Source: Streptomyces sp. GQFP
Lineage (GTDB): Bacteria > Actinomycetota > Actinomycetes > Streptomycetales > Streptomycetaceae
DNA: 64,000 bases
Direction: 5' to 3'
Assembly (NCBI RefSeq): GCF_021545335.1
Contig: NZ_CP089312.1
Location: forward strand, 2,480,001-2,544,000
Shown here piece after piece: positions 17,699 through 25,661 of the stretch. Every line of letters begins with the position of its first letter. Position 1 is the first letter of the stretch. The position numbers were made by a program, and so were the translations under genes. The notes below the pieces were generated by a model, which made no database searches, had not been told where the DNA came from, and saw only the letters and a program-made list of their open reading frames with translations.

Positions 17699-18118
17699 TC
17701 AGGCCTCGGTCGACGTGGACTCGGCCGCGGCCTCGTCCTTCTTCTCAGCCTTCTTCTTCTGAGTGATGGCCTCACCCTTGCCGTCGTTGTCGCCACCCAG
17801 GGCCTCGAACGACGGACGCGCGGCCTTCGGAGCGGCCACGAGCAGCGGAGCCGGGGCGGGCAGGCCCTTGAACTTCTGCCAGTCGCCGGTCAGCTTGAGG
17901 ATGGCGAGAACCGGCTCGGTCGGCTGCGCGCCGACACCCAGCCAGTACTGCGCGCGGTCGGTGTCGACCTCGATGCGCGAGGGGTTCTGCACCGGGTGGT
18001 ACAGGCCGATCTCCTCGATGGCCCGGCCGTCACGGCGGGTACGGGAGTCGGCGACGACGATGCGGTAGTGAGGCGAACGGATCTTGCCCAGACGCTTCAG
18101 CTTGATCTTGACTGCCAC
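17699..18118 (-). CDS. rpsP: 30S ribosomal protein S16
   Basis: S16 is needed for 30S assembly. The 139-residue protein has the conserved start ([20 protein letters not shown]) and an actinobacterial C-terminal extension rich in Lys, Glu and Ala from about residue 110. I chose the GTG at 18118, preceded by AGGAG; the longer in-frame reading to 18403 crosses the promoter. It is first in the operon with khpA, rimM, trmD and rplS. Confidence 0.95.
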   Translation of the reverse strand: MAVKIKLKRLGKIRSPHYRIVVADSRTRRDGRAIEEIGLYHPVQNPSRIEVDTDRAQYWLGVGAQPTEPVLAILKLTGDWQKFKGLPAPAPLLVAAPKAARPSFEALGGDNDGKGEAITQKKKAEKKDEAAAESTSTEA

Positions 18119-18253
18119 GGGAGTGGGTTCTCCTGGATTTGACGTGGTTGGGCACGGCGAGATTGCCGCGTGGGGTTGCGGTACCCGAGTGCCCGATGGA
18201 CGCGTCAGCCGGAGGCGAGAGGGTTCCTGTGCGGCTGTCGAGTACAGCTGACC

Positions 18254-18282
18254 ATTCTGCCATACCCTGCGGGTTGCCTGAA
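18254..18282 (-). promoter_or_regulatory. Candidate rpsP operon promoter
   Basis: On the minus strand TTCAGG (18282-18277) and CAGAAT (18259-18254) are separated by 17 bases. They match the vegetative consensus at three and four of six positions. The -10 is about 136 bases upstream of rpsP. It is a weak but well-placed match in the 389-base gap 18119-18507, which otherwise holds only the repeat at 18363. Confidence 0.35.
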
Positions 18283-18362
18283 CCGGAGGGTGTGCGCGCC
18301 CATGCCTGAGAGGCACCCGGCGTCGGGGTGCCGCACAGGCCGGACGCGCAGCCCGGCGCTTA

Positions 18363-18415
18363 CGGGGTGCCGCTGCGCCCACCCGTGCCGCCCCTGGCGG
18401 CACGCATGCCCGCAG
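18363..18415 (-). repeat. Dispersed intergenic repeat, copy 2
   Basis: This is the reverse-complement copy of 5697-5750, identical apart from one missing G. The core is an 8-bp GC-rich hairpin. It lies in the gap between rpsP and the SprT-like gene, so both copies are intergenic, as expected for a mobile or amplified hairpin element. Confidence 0.75.
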
Positions 18416-18507
18416 CTGCGCGTCGCAGCAGCACCCCGGAAAACGTCCCCACGTGTTCCTCCGGCACCCACGAGATGCCGGGTTCGATCACGTTGCGGGG
18501 CGGAGCC

Positions 18508-19110
18508 TCACGCGGCGCCCGCGCCCACGATCTCGGGGATTCTGAACGGCTTGCCGCAGCCGCCGCACACGATCGGCGCCTGCGCCAGCACCGACGGGAC
18601 GACGCGCACGTTGCGACCGCAGTCGCAGACGGCCTTCACGCGCACCCCGCCCCCGGAGGAGCCGTGGCGCGCGGCCGGGCCGCGGAACGCGCGGGTCGTG
18701 TCGGCGGACGTGGCCACCGTGTGCGCCTTCAGGGCGCGCTGCAGCCGCTCCATGGTGGGGCGGTAACGCCGCTTCGCCTCGGGGTTGAGCGTGACCAGCG
18801 AGAAGCCGCTGCTGGGATGCGGTTCCTCGGGGTGGTCCAGGCCCAGCTCCTCGGCGATCGCGAGGAATCTGCGGTTGTGGTAGCGGCCGGCCCGGGAGGT
18901 GTCGCGTACTCCGCGGGCGGCGGCGATGCCATGGACTGCCTCATGAAGCAGTCGCTCGAAGGAGAGCGCGTGTCCGCAGGCGGACGACGACTCTCCGATC
19001 AGGGACTCGGGCGCGGCAAGATCGGGCAGCTCGGGGTGGTACCGCTGAATGTCGGCCCACGCCTGCGCCAGTTCTGCGGCGAGAACAGGTGGTGTCTGTG
19101 TCGTGCTCAC
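18508..19110 (-). CDS. SprT-like zinc metalloprotein, hypothetical
   Basis: This 200-residue protein has an HExxH motif (ERLLHEAVHGIAAARG, about residues 75-90) and a C-terminal zinc-ribbon pattern: CDCG, then CGGCGKPFR about 25 residues on. The combination resembles SprT/Spartan-type metallopeptidases, but catalysis is not shown. GTG 19110 (STTQTPPVLAAEL) is my preferred start; an upstream ATG at 19173 would add 21 residues. It lies between proS and rpsP with its own upstream gap. Confidence 0.75.
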   Translation of the reverse strand: MSTTQTPPVLAAELAQAWADIQRYHPELPDLAAPESLIGESSSACGHALSFERLLHEAVHGIAAARGVRDTSRAGRYHNRRFLAIAEELGLDHPEEPHPSSGFSLVTLNPEAKRRYRPTMERLQRALKAHTVATSADTTRAFRGPAARHGSSGGGVRVKAVCDCGRNVRVVPSVLAQAPIVCGGCGKPFRIPEIVGAGAA

Positions 19111-19361
19111 GTAATGACAACGAGCCTGGGTGCCGCTGTGTTCCGATTCCGGGCCATCCCAAATAATTTGCACGTACCCGTCAGTTGCCGCTGATGCGTC
19201 CGGACGAGGGCGGGTGCGCTGATCTGCGGAGAAGCCTCACAGCTCATACCAAGCCGGTGCGTAGCCCCACGTACGACCCGGCGCGTAGACGCTGCCCGCA
19301 CGCCGGGGCACCTGTGGTCGTCCGGTACGCAAGAGGCCTTTCGGTCGCTCTCGTCCGTACT

Positions 19362-20777
19362 TCAGTAAGCGCGCGCGACGATGGCGACGTTACCCGGTGC
19401 GTCATCGGCGTCCGGCACCGACCCGTCCGCGGCGACCAGACAGCGTACGGTCACCGCGTGCTCACCCAGCCTCGCCTCGCCCTCTTCGCCGAGCACCGCC
19501 CAGGGGATGCGCGCCCAGCCGCCGGCGGTCGCCACCTCCACGGCCTCCTCGAACGTCGACACGTCCGACGTACGCGACTCCCGGCGCTCGCGCGACTGGG
19601 CCAGCAGCAGCGCCTGGTCCTCTTCGAGGACAGTGGGCAGCAGTCGTACGAGTGTGTCGAGGGCCACCGGGTCCTTGCCGCCCGGGATCCGGCGGGCGAG
19701 CATCGCCGTGCCGTTCTCCAGGTCGCGGGGGCCGATCTCGATACGTACGGGCACGCCCTTCAGCTCCCAGTCGACGGCGCGGCGGCCGAAGGGCACGTCA
19801 GTGCGGTCATCGACATGGACGCGTACGCCCGCCGCCTTCAGCCGGTCGCCGAGTTCGCGGACCTTGGCCAGAACCGCTTCGTCGCCCTTGATCGCGAGGA
19901 CCACGGCCTGGATCGCGGCGAGACGCGGCGGGACCCGCAGGCCGTTGTCGTCCCCGTGTGCCATCACCAGGGCGCCGATCATGCGGGTCGTCGACCCCCA
20001 GGACGTCTGCCAGACGAGTTCCTGCCTGCCTTCCTTCGACAGGTAGCTGGTGTTGAACGCCTTGGCGAAGTTCTGGCCCAGCTCATGACTGGTGGCCATC
20101 TGGAGGGCCTTGCCGTCGCCCATCATGCCTTCGAGCGTGAGCGTGTTGATCGCGCCCGCGAAGCGCTCCTTGACCGTCTTGCGGCCGGGAACCGTGTCCA
20201 TCGCCAGGACGTTCACCATGAAGTCCTCGTAGACGTCGCGGTGGATGTGCTCGGCGAACGCGCGGGCGTCCTCGTGGGTGGCGTGCGCGGTGTGGCCCTC
20301 CTGCCACAGGAACTCCGTCGTCCGGAGGAAGAGCCGGGGGCGCAGTTCCCAACGCACCACGTTCGCCCACTGGTTGATCAGGAGGGGTAGGTCGCGGTAG
20401 CTCTGCACCCACTTCGAGAAGTAGTCGTTGATGATCATCTCGGAGGTGGGGCGGACCACCGCGGGCTCTTCGAGGTCCTTGCCGCCGGCGTGCGTGACCA
20501 CGGCCAGCTCCGGCGCGAAACCCTCGACGTGCTCGGCCTCCTTGGCGAAGTACGACTGCGGGATCAGCAGCGGGAAGTACGCGTTCTGCGTACCCGTCTC
20601 CTTGATCCGCGCGTCCATCTCGGCCTGCATCCGCTCCCACAGCCCGTACCCGTACGGCCGGATGACCATGGTGCCCCGCACTGGACCGTTGTCGGCCAAC
20701 TCCGCCTTGCCGACCAGATCCTGGTACCAGCGGGGGAAGTCAATTGCCTGCGGCGTGAGTACGGGTGCCTTTGCCAT
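19362..20777 (-). CDS. proS: Prolyl-tRNA synthetase, archaeal/eukaryotic type
   Basis: A class II synthetase that charges tRNA-Pro. The 471-residue protein has motif 2 (ANVVRWELRPRLFLRTTEF) and then WQEGHTAHAT, lacks the large bacterial insertion domain, and ends in a C-terminal Tyr (IVARAY). These are traits of the archaeal/eukaryotic ProRS group. Streptomyces usually also carry a longer bacterial-type ProRS elsewhere, so this is probably the second, horizontally acquired form. It is divergent from the methyltransferase gene. Confidence 0.93.
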   Translation of the reverse strand: MAKAPVLTPQAIDFPRWYQDLVGKAELADNGPVRGTMVIRPYGYGLWERMQAEMDARIKETGTQNAYFPLLIPQSYFAKEAEHVEGFAPELAVVTHAGGKDLEEPAVVRPTSEMIINDYFSKWVQSYRDLPLLINQWANVVRWELRPRLFLRTTEFLWQEGHTAHATHEDARAFAEHIHRDVYEDFMVNVLAMDTVPGRKTVKERFAGAINTLTLEGMMGDGKALQMATSHELGQNFAKAFNTSYLSKEGRQELVWQTSWGSTTRMIGALVMAHGDDNGLRVPPRLAAIQAVVLAIKGDEAVLAKVRELGDRLKAAGVRVHVDDRTDVPFGRRAVDWELKGVPVRIEIGPRDLENGTAMLARRIPGGKDPVALDTLVRLLPTVLEEDQALLLAQSRERRESRTSDVSTFEEAVEVATAGGWARIPWAVLGEEGEARLGEHAVTVRCLVAADGSVPDADDAPGNVAIVARAY

Positions 20778-20975
20778 GACGCGATGCTACGGGCCCACGT
20801 TGCCGGCATGTGAATTCTTTTCGTGAGCACAGCCGGCGCACAACCTCGGCTCCACAACCCCTGGACGACAGGACGGGTGCGGAGTTTCCTGGCATACGGG
20901 GGAAGTGCGAGCGCACTGAACGGGGGCCACCACATCGATCACAGCGGCAACTCTCGGCGGATTGGGGCGCTTTCG

Positions 20976-21824
20976 ATGACACCTACGCTCGTGCGGCAGC
21001 ACCTGCCTCACGCGGGTCCGACGACCCGCGTGGACCTGTGCGCACGCGCGCGTGACTGGTCGGAGATCCAGGAGCGGATGCTCGTACCGCTCTACGAGAC
21101 CGTCTACGAACGGCTGGAAGTGGGCACCGGCACCCGGCTGCTCGGCCTCGGCTGCGGCTCGGGCCTGGCCCTGTTGATGGCCGCCGCGAGAGGCGCTGCC
21201 GTCACCGGTGTCGAGGCCTCCTCACCCGAACGGCTGGCTCTCGCACGGGAGCGTCTGCTGCCCGAATCGTCGGGCACGCGCGCGCGTGGCGACACCCGGC
21301 TTGTGGCGCGCCTCCCTAGGGAGGCGGACTCTCCCGCGTACACCCTGGTGACCGCGTTCGAGCCGATCGGCTGTCTCGCGGGCGACTCCGACGGACTCGC
21401 CGAGACCCTCGCGGCGGCGGTGCCACCGGTCGAACGGGGCACCCCCGTGGTGCTCGCGGGCTGGGGTCCGCCGGAGCGCTGCGCCACGTCGGCCGTGCTG
21501 CGGGTCGCGACCCGGCTCGCGGATCCGCTGCGCGTCACGGGCAGTTGGCGCCCCGCACTCCGCGACGACCTGGAGGAGGTCGCCCAGCGGGCGGGCCTGC
21601 GCCCGGACGGCTCCGGACGGGTGGCGTGCCCGTTCGGATACGCCGACATGGGCAGCGCGGTACGAGGGCTGCTGTCGACGGGGCTCTTCGACGCGGCGAT
21701 CACGGCGACCGGCCAGGAGCAGGTCGACAAGGAACTGGCGGAGGCGCTGCATCCGCATCAGCGGCGGGACGGGACGATCTGGATGCCGAACGTCTTCCGG
21801 TACCTCATCGCCCTGACGGTGTGA
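20976..21824 (+). CDS. SAM-dependent methyltransferase
   Basis: The 282-residue protein has a class I methyltransferase fold with motif I LLGLGCGSGLALLMAA (about residues 56-71) followed by GVEASSPERLALARERL. The substrate is not recognisable. I prefer the ATG at 20976 (MTPTLVRQHLPHAG); an upstream in-frame ATG at 20823 would add 51 poorly structured residues. It is divergent from proS, and its end is six bases from the end of the convergent ftsH gene. Confidence 0.82.
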   Translation: MTPTLVRQHLPHAGPTTRVDLCARARDWSEIQERMLVPLYETVYERLEVGTGTRLLGLGCGSGLALLMAAARGAAVTGVEASSPERLALARERLLPESSGTRARGDTRLVARLPREADSPAYTLVTAFEPIGCLAGDSDGLAETLAAAVPPVERGTPVVLAGWGPPERCATSAVLRVATRLADPLRVTGSWRPALRDDLEEVAQRAGLRPDGSGRVACPFGYADMGSAVRGLLSTGLFDAAITATGQEQVDKELAEALHPHQRRDGTIWMPNVFRYLIALTV

Positions 21825-21830
21825 GCCGGC

Positions 21831-23768
21831 TCAGCCGTCCTTGCCCAGGCGCGCGATCCCGGCGACCCGGTACGCGTCCGCCTCCTCCAGCGTCTCGTTC
21901 TCCAGCAGGGCCGTGGCCAGCGCGTCCAGTTGGGCCCGGTGGTCGCGGAGCTTGCCGCAGGCCTCGTCGTAGCACTCGTCGACGATGCGCCGCATCTCGT
22001 GCTCGATCACGTCCAGGGTCTGCGGAGCCGCCGAGAGGCCGTACGCCTGCTGGGCGTCGTTCGGGAGCGCCGAGAGCCGGCCGACCCGCTCACTCATGCC
22101 CCAGCGCGCGACCATGCCACGCACGATATTGGTCACCTGTTCGAGGTCGTTCTCCGAACCCGTGGTGACGACCCCGAAGACGACCTGTTCCGCGGCCATA
22201 CCGCCCAGCGCACCGATGATCCGACCGCGCAGATACTCCTCCGTGTACGCGTATCTGTCGGCGTCGGGCGTGGAGAGCGTGACACCGAGCGCCCGCCCCC
22301 TGGGCACGATGGTGATCTTGCGGACCGGGTCGGCGCCCGGCTGGAGCATGCCCAGCAGGGCGTGGCCGCTCTCGTGACAGGCCGTGCGCCGACGCTCCTC
22401 GGCCGGCATGACCAAGGGGCGTTCGGCGCCCAGCTGCACCTTCTCCAGCGCCTCCGACAGGTCGGTCTGCGTGACCAGCTCCTGCTGACGCTTGACCGCG
22501 AGCAGCGCGGCCTCGTTGGCGAGGTTGGCCAGCTCGGCACCGGTCATCCCCGGCGTCGTACGGGCCACCTGGGCCAGGTCCACGTCCGGGGCCAGCGGAA
22601 TCTGCCGGGTGTGGATCTCCAGGATCGCCTCACGGCCGCCGCGGTCCGGGGGCGAGACGTTGACGACCCGGTCGAACCGGCCCGGGCGGGTCAGGGCGGG
22701 GTCCAGGATGTCCGCGCGGTTGGTCGCGGCGAGGACGATCACTCCCTCGGAGCCGGAGAAGCCGTCCATCTCGGTGAGAATCTGGTTCAGGGTCTGCTCG
22801 CGCTCGTCGTGACCGCCCATGCCCGAACCGCCAGCGCGGGCCCGCCCGATCGTGTCGATCTCGTCGATGAAGATGATCGACGGCGCCACCTTGCGGGCCT
22901 CCGCGAACAGTTCCCGTACCCGCGAGGCGCCGACGCCCACGATCATCTCGATGAACTCCGAGGCGGAGGCCGAGAAGAACGGCACCCCCGCCTCCCCGGC
23001 CACCGCCCGCGCGAGCAGCGTCTTGCCCGTGCCGGGCGGACCGGCCAGCAGCACACCGCGCGGCATCTTGGCGCCCATGCGGCGGTAGGCGTCCGGGTTC
23101 TTCAGGAAGTCGACGACGTCGTTCAGCTCACCCTCGACCTCGTCGATACCCGCCACGTCCGCGAACGTCGTGCGCTGGGCGCCCGGCTCCAGCTCGACCG
23201 GCTTCGGCGGCGCCTTGCGCCCCAGCATCCCGCCCCCGCCGCCCAGCCCCGCGCTCATCCGCCGCGCGATGAACACCCACAGCACGACGAGAAGCAGCAT
23301 CGGCGCCAGCGAGATCAGCAGATTGACCAGGAAACTGCGCTGCTGGACGACCGGCTCGGCCGTGACGGTGACATTGTTCTTGGTCAGCTGCTCCCAGAGC
23401 TGGTCGTCCGCGAACTCCGGGCGCTGGGTCTTGAACTTGGTGTACTTGCCGTCGCCCTCGGGGTTGTCCTGGGACTTCTTCAGCTGGCCCTGGATCGCGT
23501 CGCCCTTGGAGTAGATCTTGCTGACGTTGCCGTCGGCGACCTGCTTGCTGAACGCGGTGTACGAGATCGTCGGCTCGTCACCGTCGTTGAAGAAGGACAG
23601 CACGAGGTTGGCGATCAGATAGACGACCAGGGCGGCGAGGACCAGATTCCACCAGCCGCCCCGCATCCGCCGCCCACCGGGTGACGGCTTCGGCGGCTCC
23701 TCCTCCGGAGTGCCCTCGGAACGCCACGGCTGGTCGGGGGCCTTGCGCGGCGGCACAGGGTTGGTCAT
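21831..23768 (-). CDS. ftsH: FtsH-family ATP-dependent zinc metalloprotease
   Basis: A 645-residue membrane AAA protease. There is a membrane segment at about residues 40-60 and a second at about 146-165, with a periplasmic domain between them. The Walker A is GPPGTGKTLLARAV, the Walker B IIFIDEIDTIGR, and the zinc site HESGH lies in RRTACHESGHALLGML. It degrades misfolded membrane and soluble proteins. Streptomyces have more than one FtsH, and which paralogue this is cannot be told here. A strong hairpin separates it from ffh upstream. Confidence 0.94.
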   Translation of the reverse strand: MTNPVPPRKAPDQPWRSEGTPEEEPPKPSPGGRRMRGGWWNLVLAALVVYLIANLVLSFFNDGDEPTISYTAFSKQVADGNVSKIYSKGDAIQGQLKKSQDNPEGDGKYTKFKTQRPEFADDQLWEQLTKNNVTVTAEPVVQQRSFLVNLLISLAPMLLLVVLWVFIARRMSAGLGGGGGMLGRKAPPKPVELEPGAQRTTFADVAGIDEVEGELNDVVDFLKNPDAYRRMGAKMPRGVLLAGPPGTGKTLLARAVAGEAGVPFFSASASEFIEMIVGVGASRVRELFAEARKVAPSIIFIDEIDTIGRARAGGSGMGGHDEREQTLNQILTEMDGFSGSEGVIVLAATNRADILDPALTRPGRFDRVVNVSPPDRGGREAILEIHTRQIPLAPDVDLAQVARTTPGMTGAELANLANEAALLAVKRQQELVTQTDLSEALEKVQLGAERPLVMPAEERRRTACHESGHALLGMLQPGADPVRKITIVPRGRALGVTLSTPDADRYAYTEEYLRGRIIGALGGMAAEQVVFGVVTTGSENDLEQVTNIVRGMVARWGMSERVGRLSALPNDAQQAYGLSAAPQTLDVIEHEMRRIVDECYDEACGKLRDHRAQLDALATALLENETLEEADAYRVAGIARLGKDG

Positions 23769-23817
23769 ATGCGGACGTTACGACACACCCCGGGCGCGGG
23801 CACGCGCAGAACGCGCG

Positions 23818-23845
23818 AGGGCGCCCCTCCGACGAGGGGCGCCCT
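23818..23845 (-). terminator. Terminator hairpin after ffh
   Basis: A perfect 11-bp stem (AGGGCGCCCCT at 23818-23828, AGGGGCGCCCT at 23835-23845) with a 6-base loop lies 36 bases after the ffh stop and before ftsH. There is no long T-run, which is common in high-GC actinobacteria. Confidence 0.75.
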
Positions 23846-23880
23846 GAACGACGTACGGACTTGTCGGATCAGCCCACGAA

Positions 23881-25440
23881 TCAGCCCATGAACTTCTTGA
23901 ACTCGTCCGGCAACTCGAAGTCCTGGCCGACCTGCTGGCCCGGCAGACCGAACGCGCCGCCCGGAGCCCCCTGGGCGCCGGCGGCCTTGCGCGCGGCCTC
24001 CTCCTGCTCCTGCTGCTTGCGCTTCATCGGGTTGCCGGAGCGCTGCTTGCCCTTGGCCTGCTTGGGCTGCTTCTTCGACCGGCCGGGTCCGCCACCCATG
24101 CCCGGCATCCCGGGCATCCCCGGCATGCCGCCGCCCTGGGCCATGCGGGACATCATCTTGCGGGCCTCGAAGAACCGCTCGACCAGGCCCTTGACCGCGC
24201 TGACCTCGACACCGGAACCCTTGGCGATACGGGCGCGGCGCGAGCCGTTGATGATCGTCGCGTCCTGGCGCTCGGCCGGGGTCATCGACTTGATGATGGC
24301 CGCCGTACGGTCCACATCGCGCTCGTCGAGGTTGTTGATCTGGTCCTTGATCTGCCCCATTCCGGGCAGCATCCCGAGCAGCTTGGAGATGGAGCCCATC
24401 TTCCTGACCTGCTCCATCTGGGCCAGGAAGTCGTCCAGGGTGAAGTCCTGGCCCTTCTTGGACGCCAGCTTCGAGGCCATTGCCTCGGCTTCTTCCTGGC
24501 TGAACGTCTTCTCCGCCTGCTCGATCAGGGTGAGGAGGTCACCCATGTCGAGGATGCGGGAGGCCATCCGGTCGGGGTGGAACGCGTCGAAGTCGTCGAG
24601 CTTCTCGCCGTTCGACGCGAACATGATCGGCTTGCCGGTCACCGAGGCGATGGAGAGCGCGGCACCACCACGGGCGTCACCGTCGAGCTTCGACAGGACC
24701 ACACCGTCGAACCCGACACCGTCCCGGAAGGCCTCGGCCGTGTTGACGGCGTCCTGGCCGATCATGGCGTCGACGACGAAGAGGATCTCGTCCGGCGACA
24801 CCGCGTCCCGGATGTCCGCGGCCTGCTGCATCAGCTCGGCGTCGATACCGAGGCGCCCGGCGGTGTCCACGATCACGATGTCGTGGACCTTGGTCTTCGC
24901 GAACTCCATGGAGTCCTTGGCGACCTTCACCGGGTCCCCGACCCCGTTGCCCGGCTCGGGCGCGTAGACGGCGACCCCGGCCCGCTCGGCGACGACGCTG
25001 AGCTGGTTGACGGCGTTGGGGCGCTGGAGGTCGGCGGCGACGAGGAGGGGCGAGTGCCCCTGGTCCTTGAGCCACTTGCCCAGCTTGCCCGCGAGCGTGG
25101 TCTTACCCGCACCCTGGAGACCGGCCAGCATGATGACGGTCGGGGGCTGCTTGGCGAAACGGAGGCGGCGGGTTTCGCCGCCGAGGATGGTGACAAGCTC
25201 CTCATTGACGATTTTGAGGACCTGCTGGGCCGGATTCAGGGCCTTGGAGACATCGCTGCCGAGCGCCCTCTCCTTGACGTTCTTGATGAACGTCCGCACG
25301 ACCGGCAGGGCCACGTCCGCTTCGAGGAGCGCGATACGAATCTCGCGGGCCGTGGCGTCGATGTCCGCCTCGGAAAGCCGGCCCTTGCCCCGGAGCGTTT
25401 TGAAGGTGGCTTGGAGGCGATCGGAGAGAGTATCGAACAC
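23881..25440 (-). CDS. ffh: Signal recognition particle protein Ffh (SRP54)
   Basis: Ffh binds 4.5S RNA and signal sequences of nascent membrane proteins and works with FtsY, encoded at 32856. The 519-residue protein has the N domain, the GTPase domain (GLQGAGKTTLAGKLG, about residues 107-121; DTAGRLGID; SKLDGDARGG) and the M domain. The C-terminal tail is Met/Gly/Lys-rich (GGMPGMPGMPGMGGG). The start is GTG 25440. Confidence 0.96.
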   Translation of the reverse strand: MFDTLSDRLQATFKTLRGKGRLSEADIDATAREIRIALLEADVALPVVRTFIKNVKERALGSDVSKALNPAQQVLKIVNEELVTILGGETRRLRFAKQPPTVIMLAGLQGAGKTTLAGKLGKWLKDQGHSPLLVAADLQRPNAVNQLSVVAERAGVAVYAPEPGNGVGDPVKVAKDSMEFAKTKVHDIVIVDTAGRLGIDAELMQQAADIRDAVSPDEILFVVDAMIGQDAVNTAEAFRDGVGFDGVVLSKLDGDARGGAALSIASVTGKPIMFASNGEKLDDFDAFHPDRMASRILDMGDLLTLIEQAEKTFSQEEAEAMASKLASKKGQDFTLDDFLAQMEQVRKMGSISKLLGMLPGMGQIKDQINNLDERDVDRTAAIIKSMTPAERQDATIINGSRRARIAKGSGVEVSAVKGLVERFFEARKMMSRMAQGGGMPGMPGMPGMGGGPGRSKKQPKQAKGKQRSGNPMKRKQQEQEEAARKAAGAQGAPGGAFGLPGQQVGQDFELPDEFKKFMG

Positions 25441-25510
25441 GGCGGCGTCGGTCCTCGGAGTCGGGGGCAGAGTGGGCTGTTCTCCAGGGTATCCGGCCCT
25501 GCAAGCAATT

Positions 25511-25543
25511 CGTCCCCGCCTGCTGATTCAGCAGGCGGGGACG
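25511..25543 (-). terminator. Long perfect hairpin between glnD and ffh
   Basis: A 16-bp perfect inverted repeat (25511-25526 and 25528-25543, starting CGTCCCCGCCTGCTGA) has a single central base, so the real loop takes up a few pairs. It is 118 bases downstream of glnD and likely terminates that operon. Its right arm abuts the CRISPR-like repeat and shares the AGGCGGGGA core with it. Confidence 0.7.
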
Positions 25544-25631
25544 GGAATCCCTGCGTTGGCGGGGAGCACCTTGTTGTTCGTCACGTAGAACGCGTCCACC
25601 GCTGGACCATCCCCGCCTCAGCAGGGAGCAC
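25542..25631 (-). CRISPR. Degenerate two-repeat CRISPR-like locus (type I-E style)
   Basis: On the minus strand a 28-base unit at 25631-25604 (GTGCTCCCTGCTGAG then GCGGGGATGGTCC) looks like an actinobacterial type I-E repeat. A second, more degenerate unit at 25569-25542 starts GTGCTCCCCGCCAACGC. The repeat-to-repeat period is 62 bases, leaving one 34-base spacer (25570-25603). Within it 25580-25602 matches the nearby glnD end 25741-25763 at 19 of 23 positions. No cas genes are in the window. It may instead be a duplicated gene end that resembles CRISPR. Confidence 0.4.
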
Positions 25632-25661
25632 ATCTGGTAAACGCACGCCACGACCGCGAGG

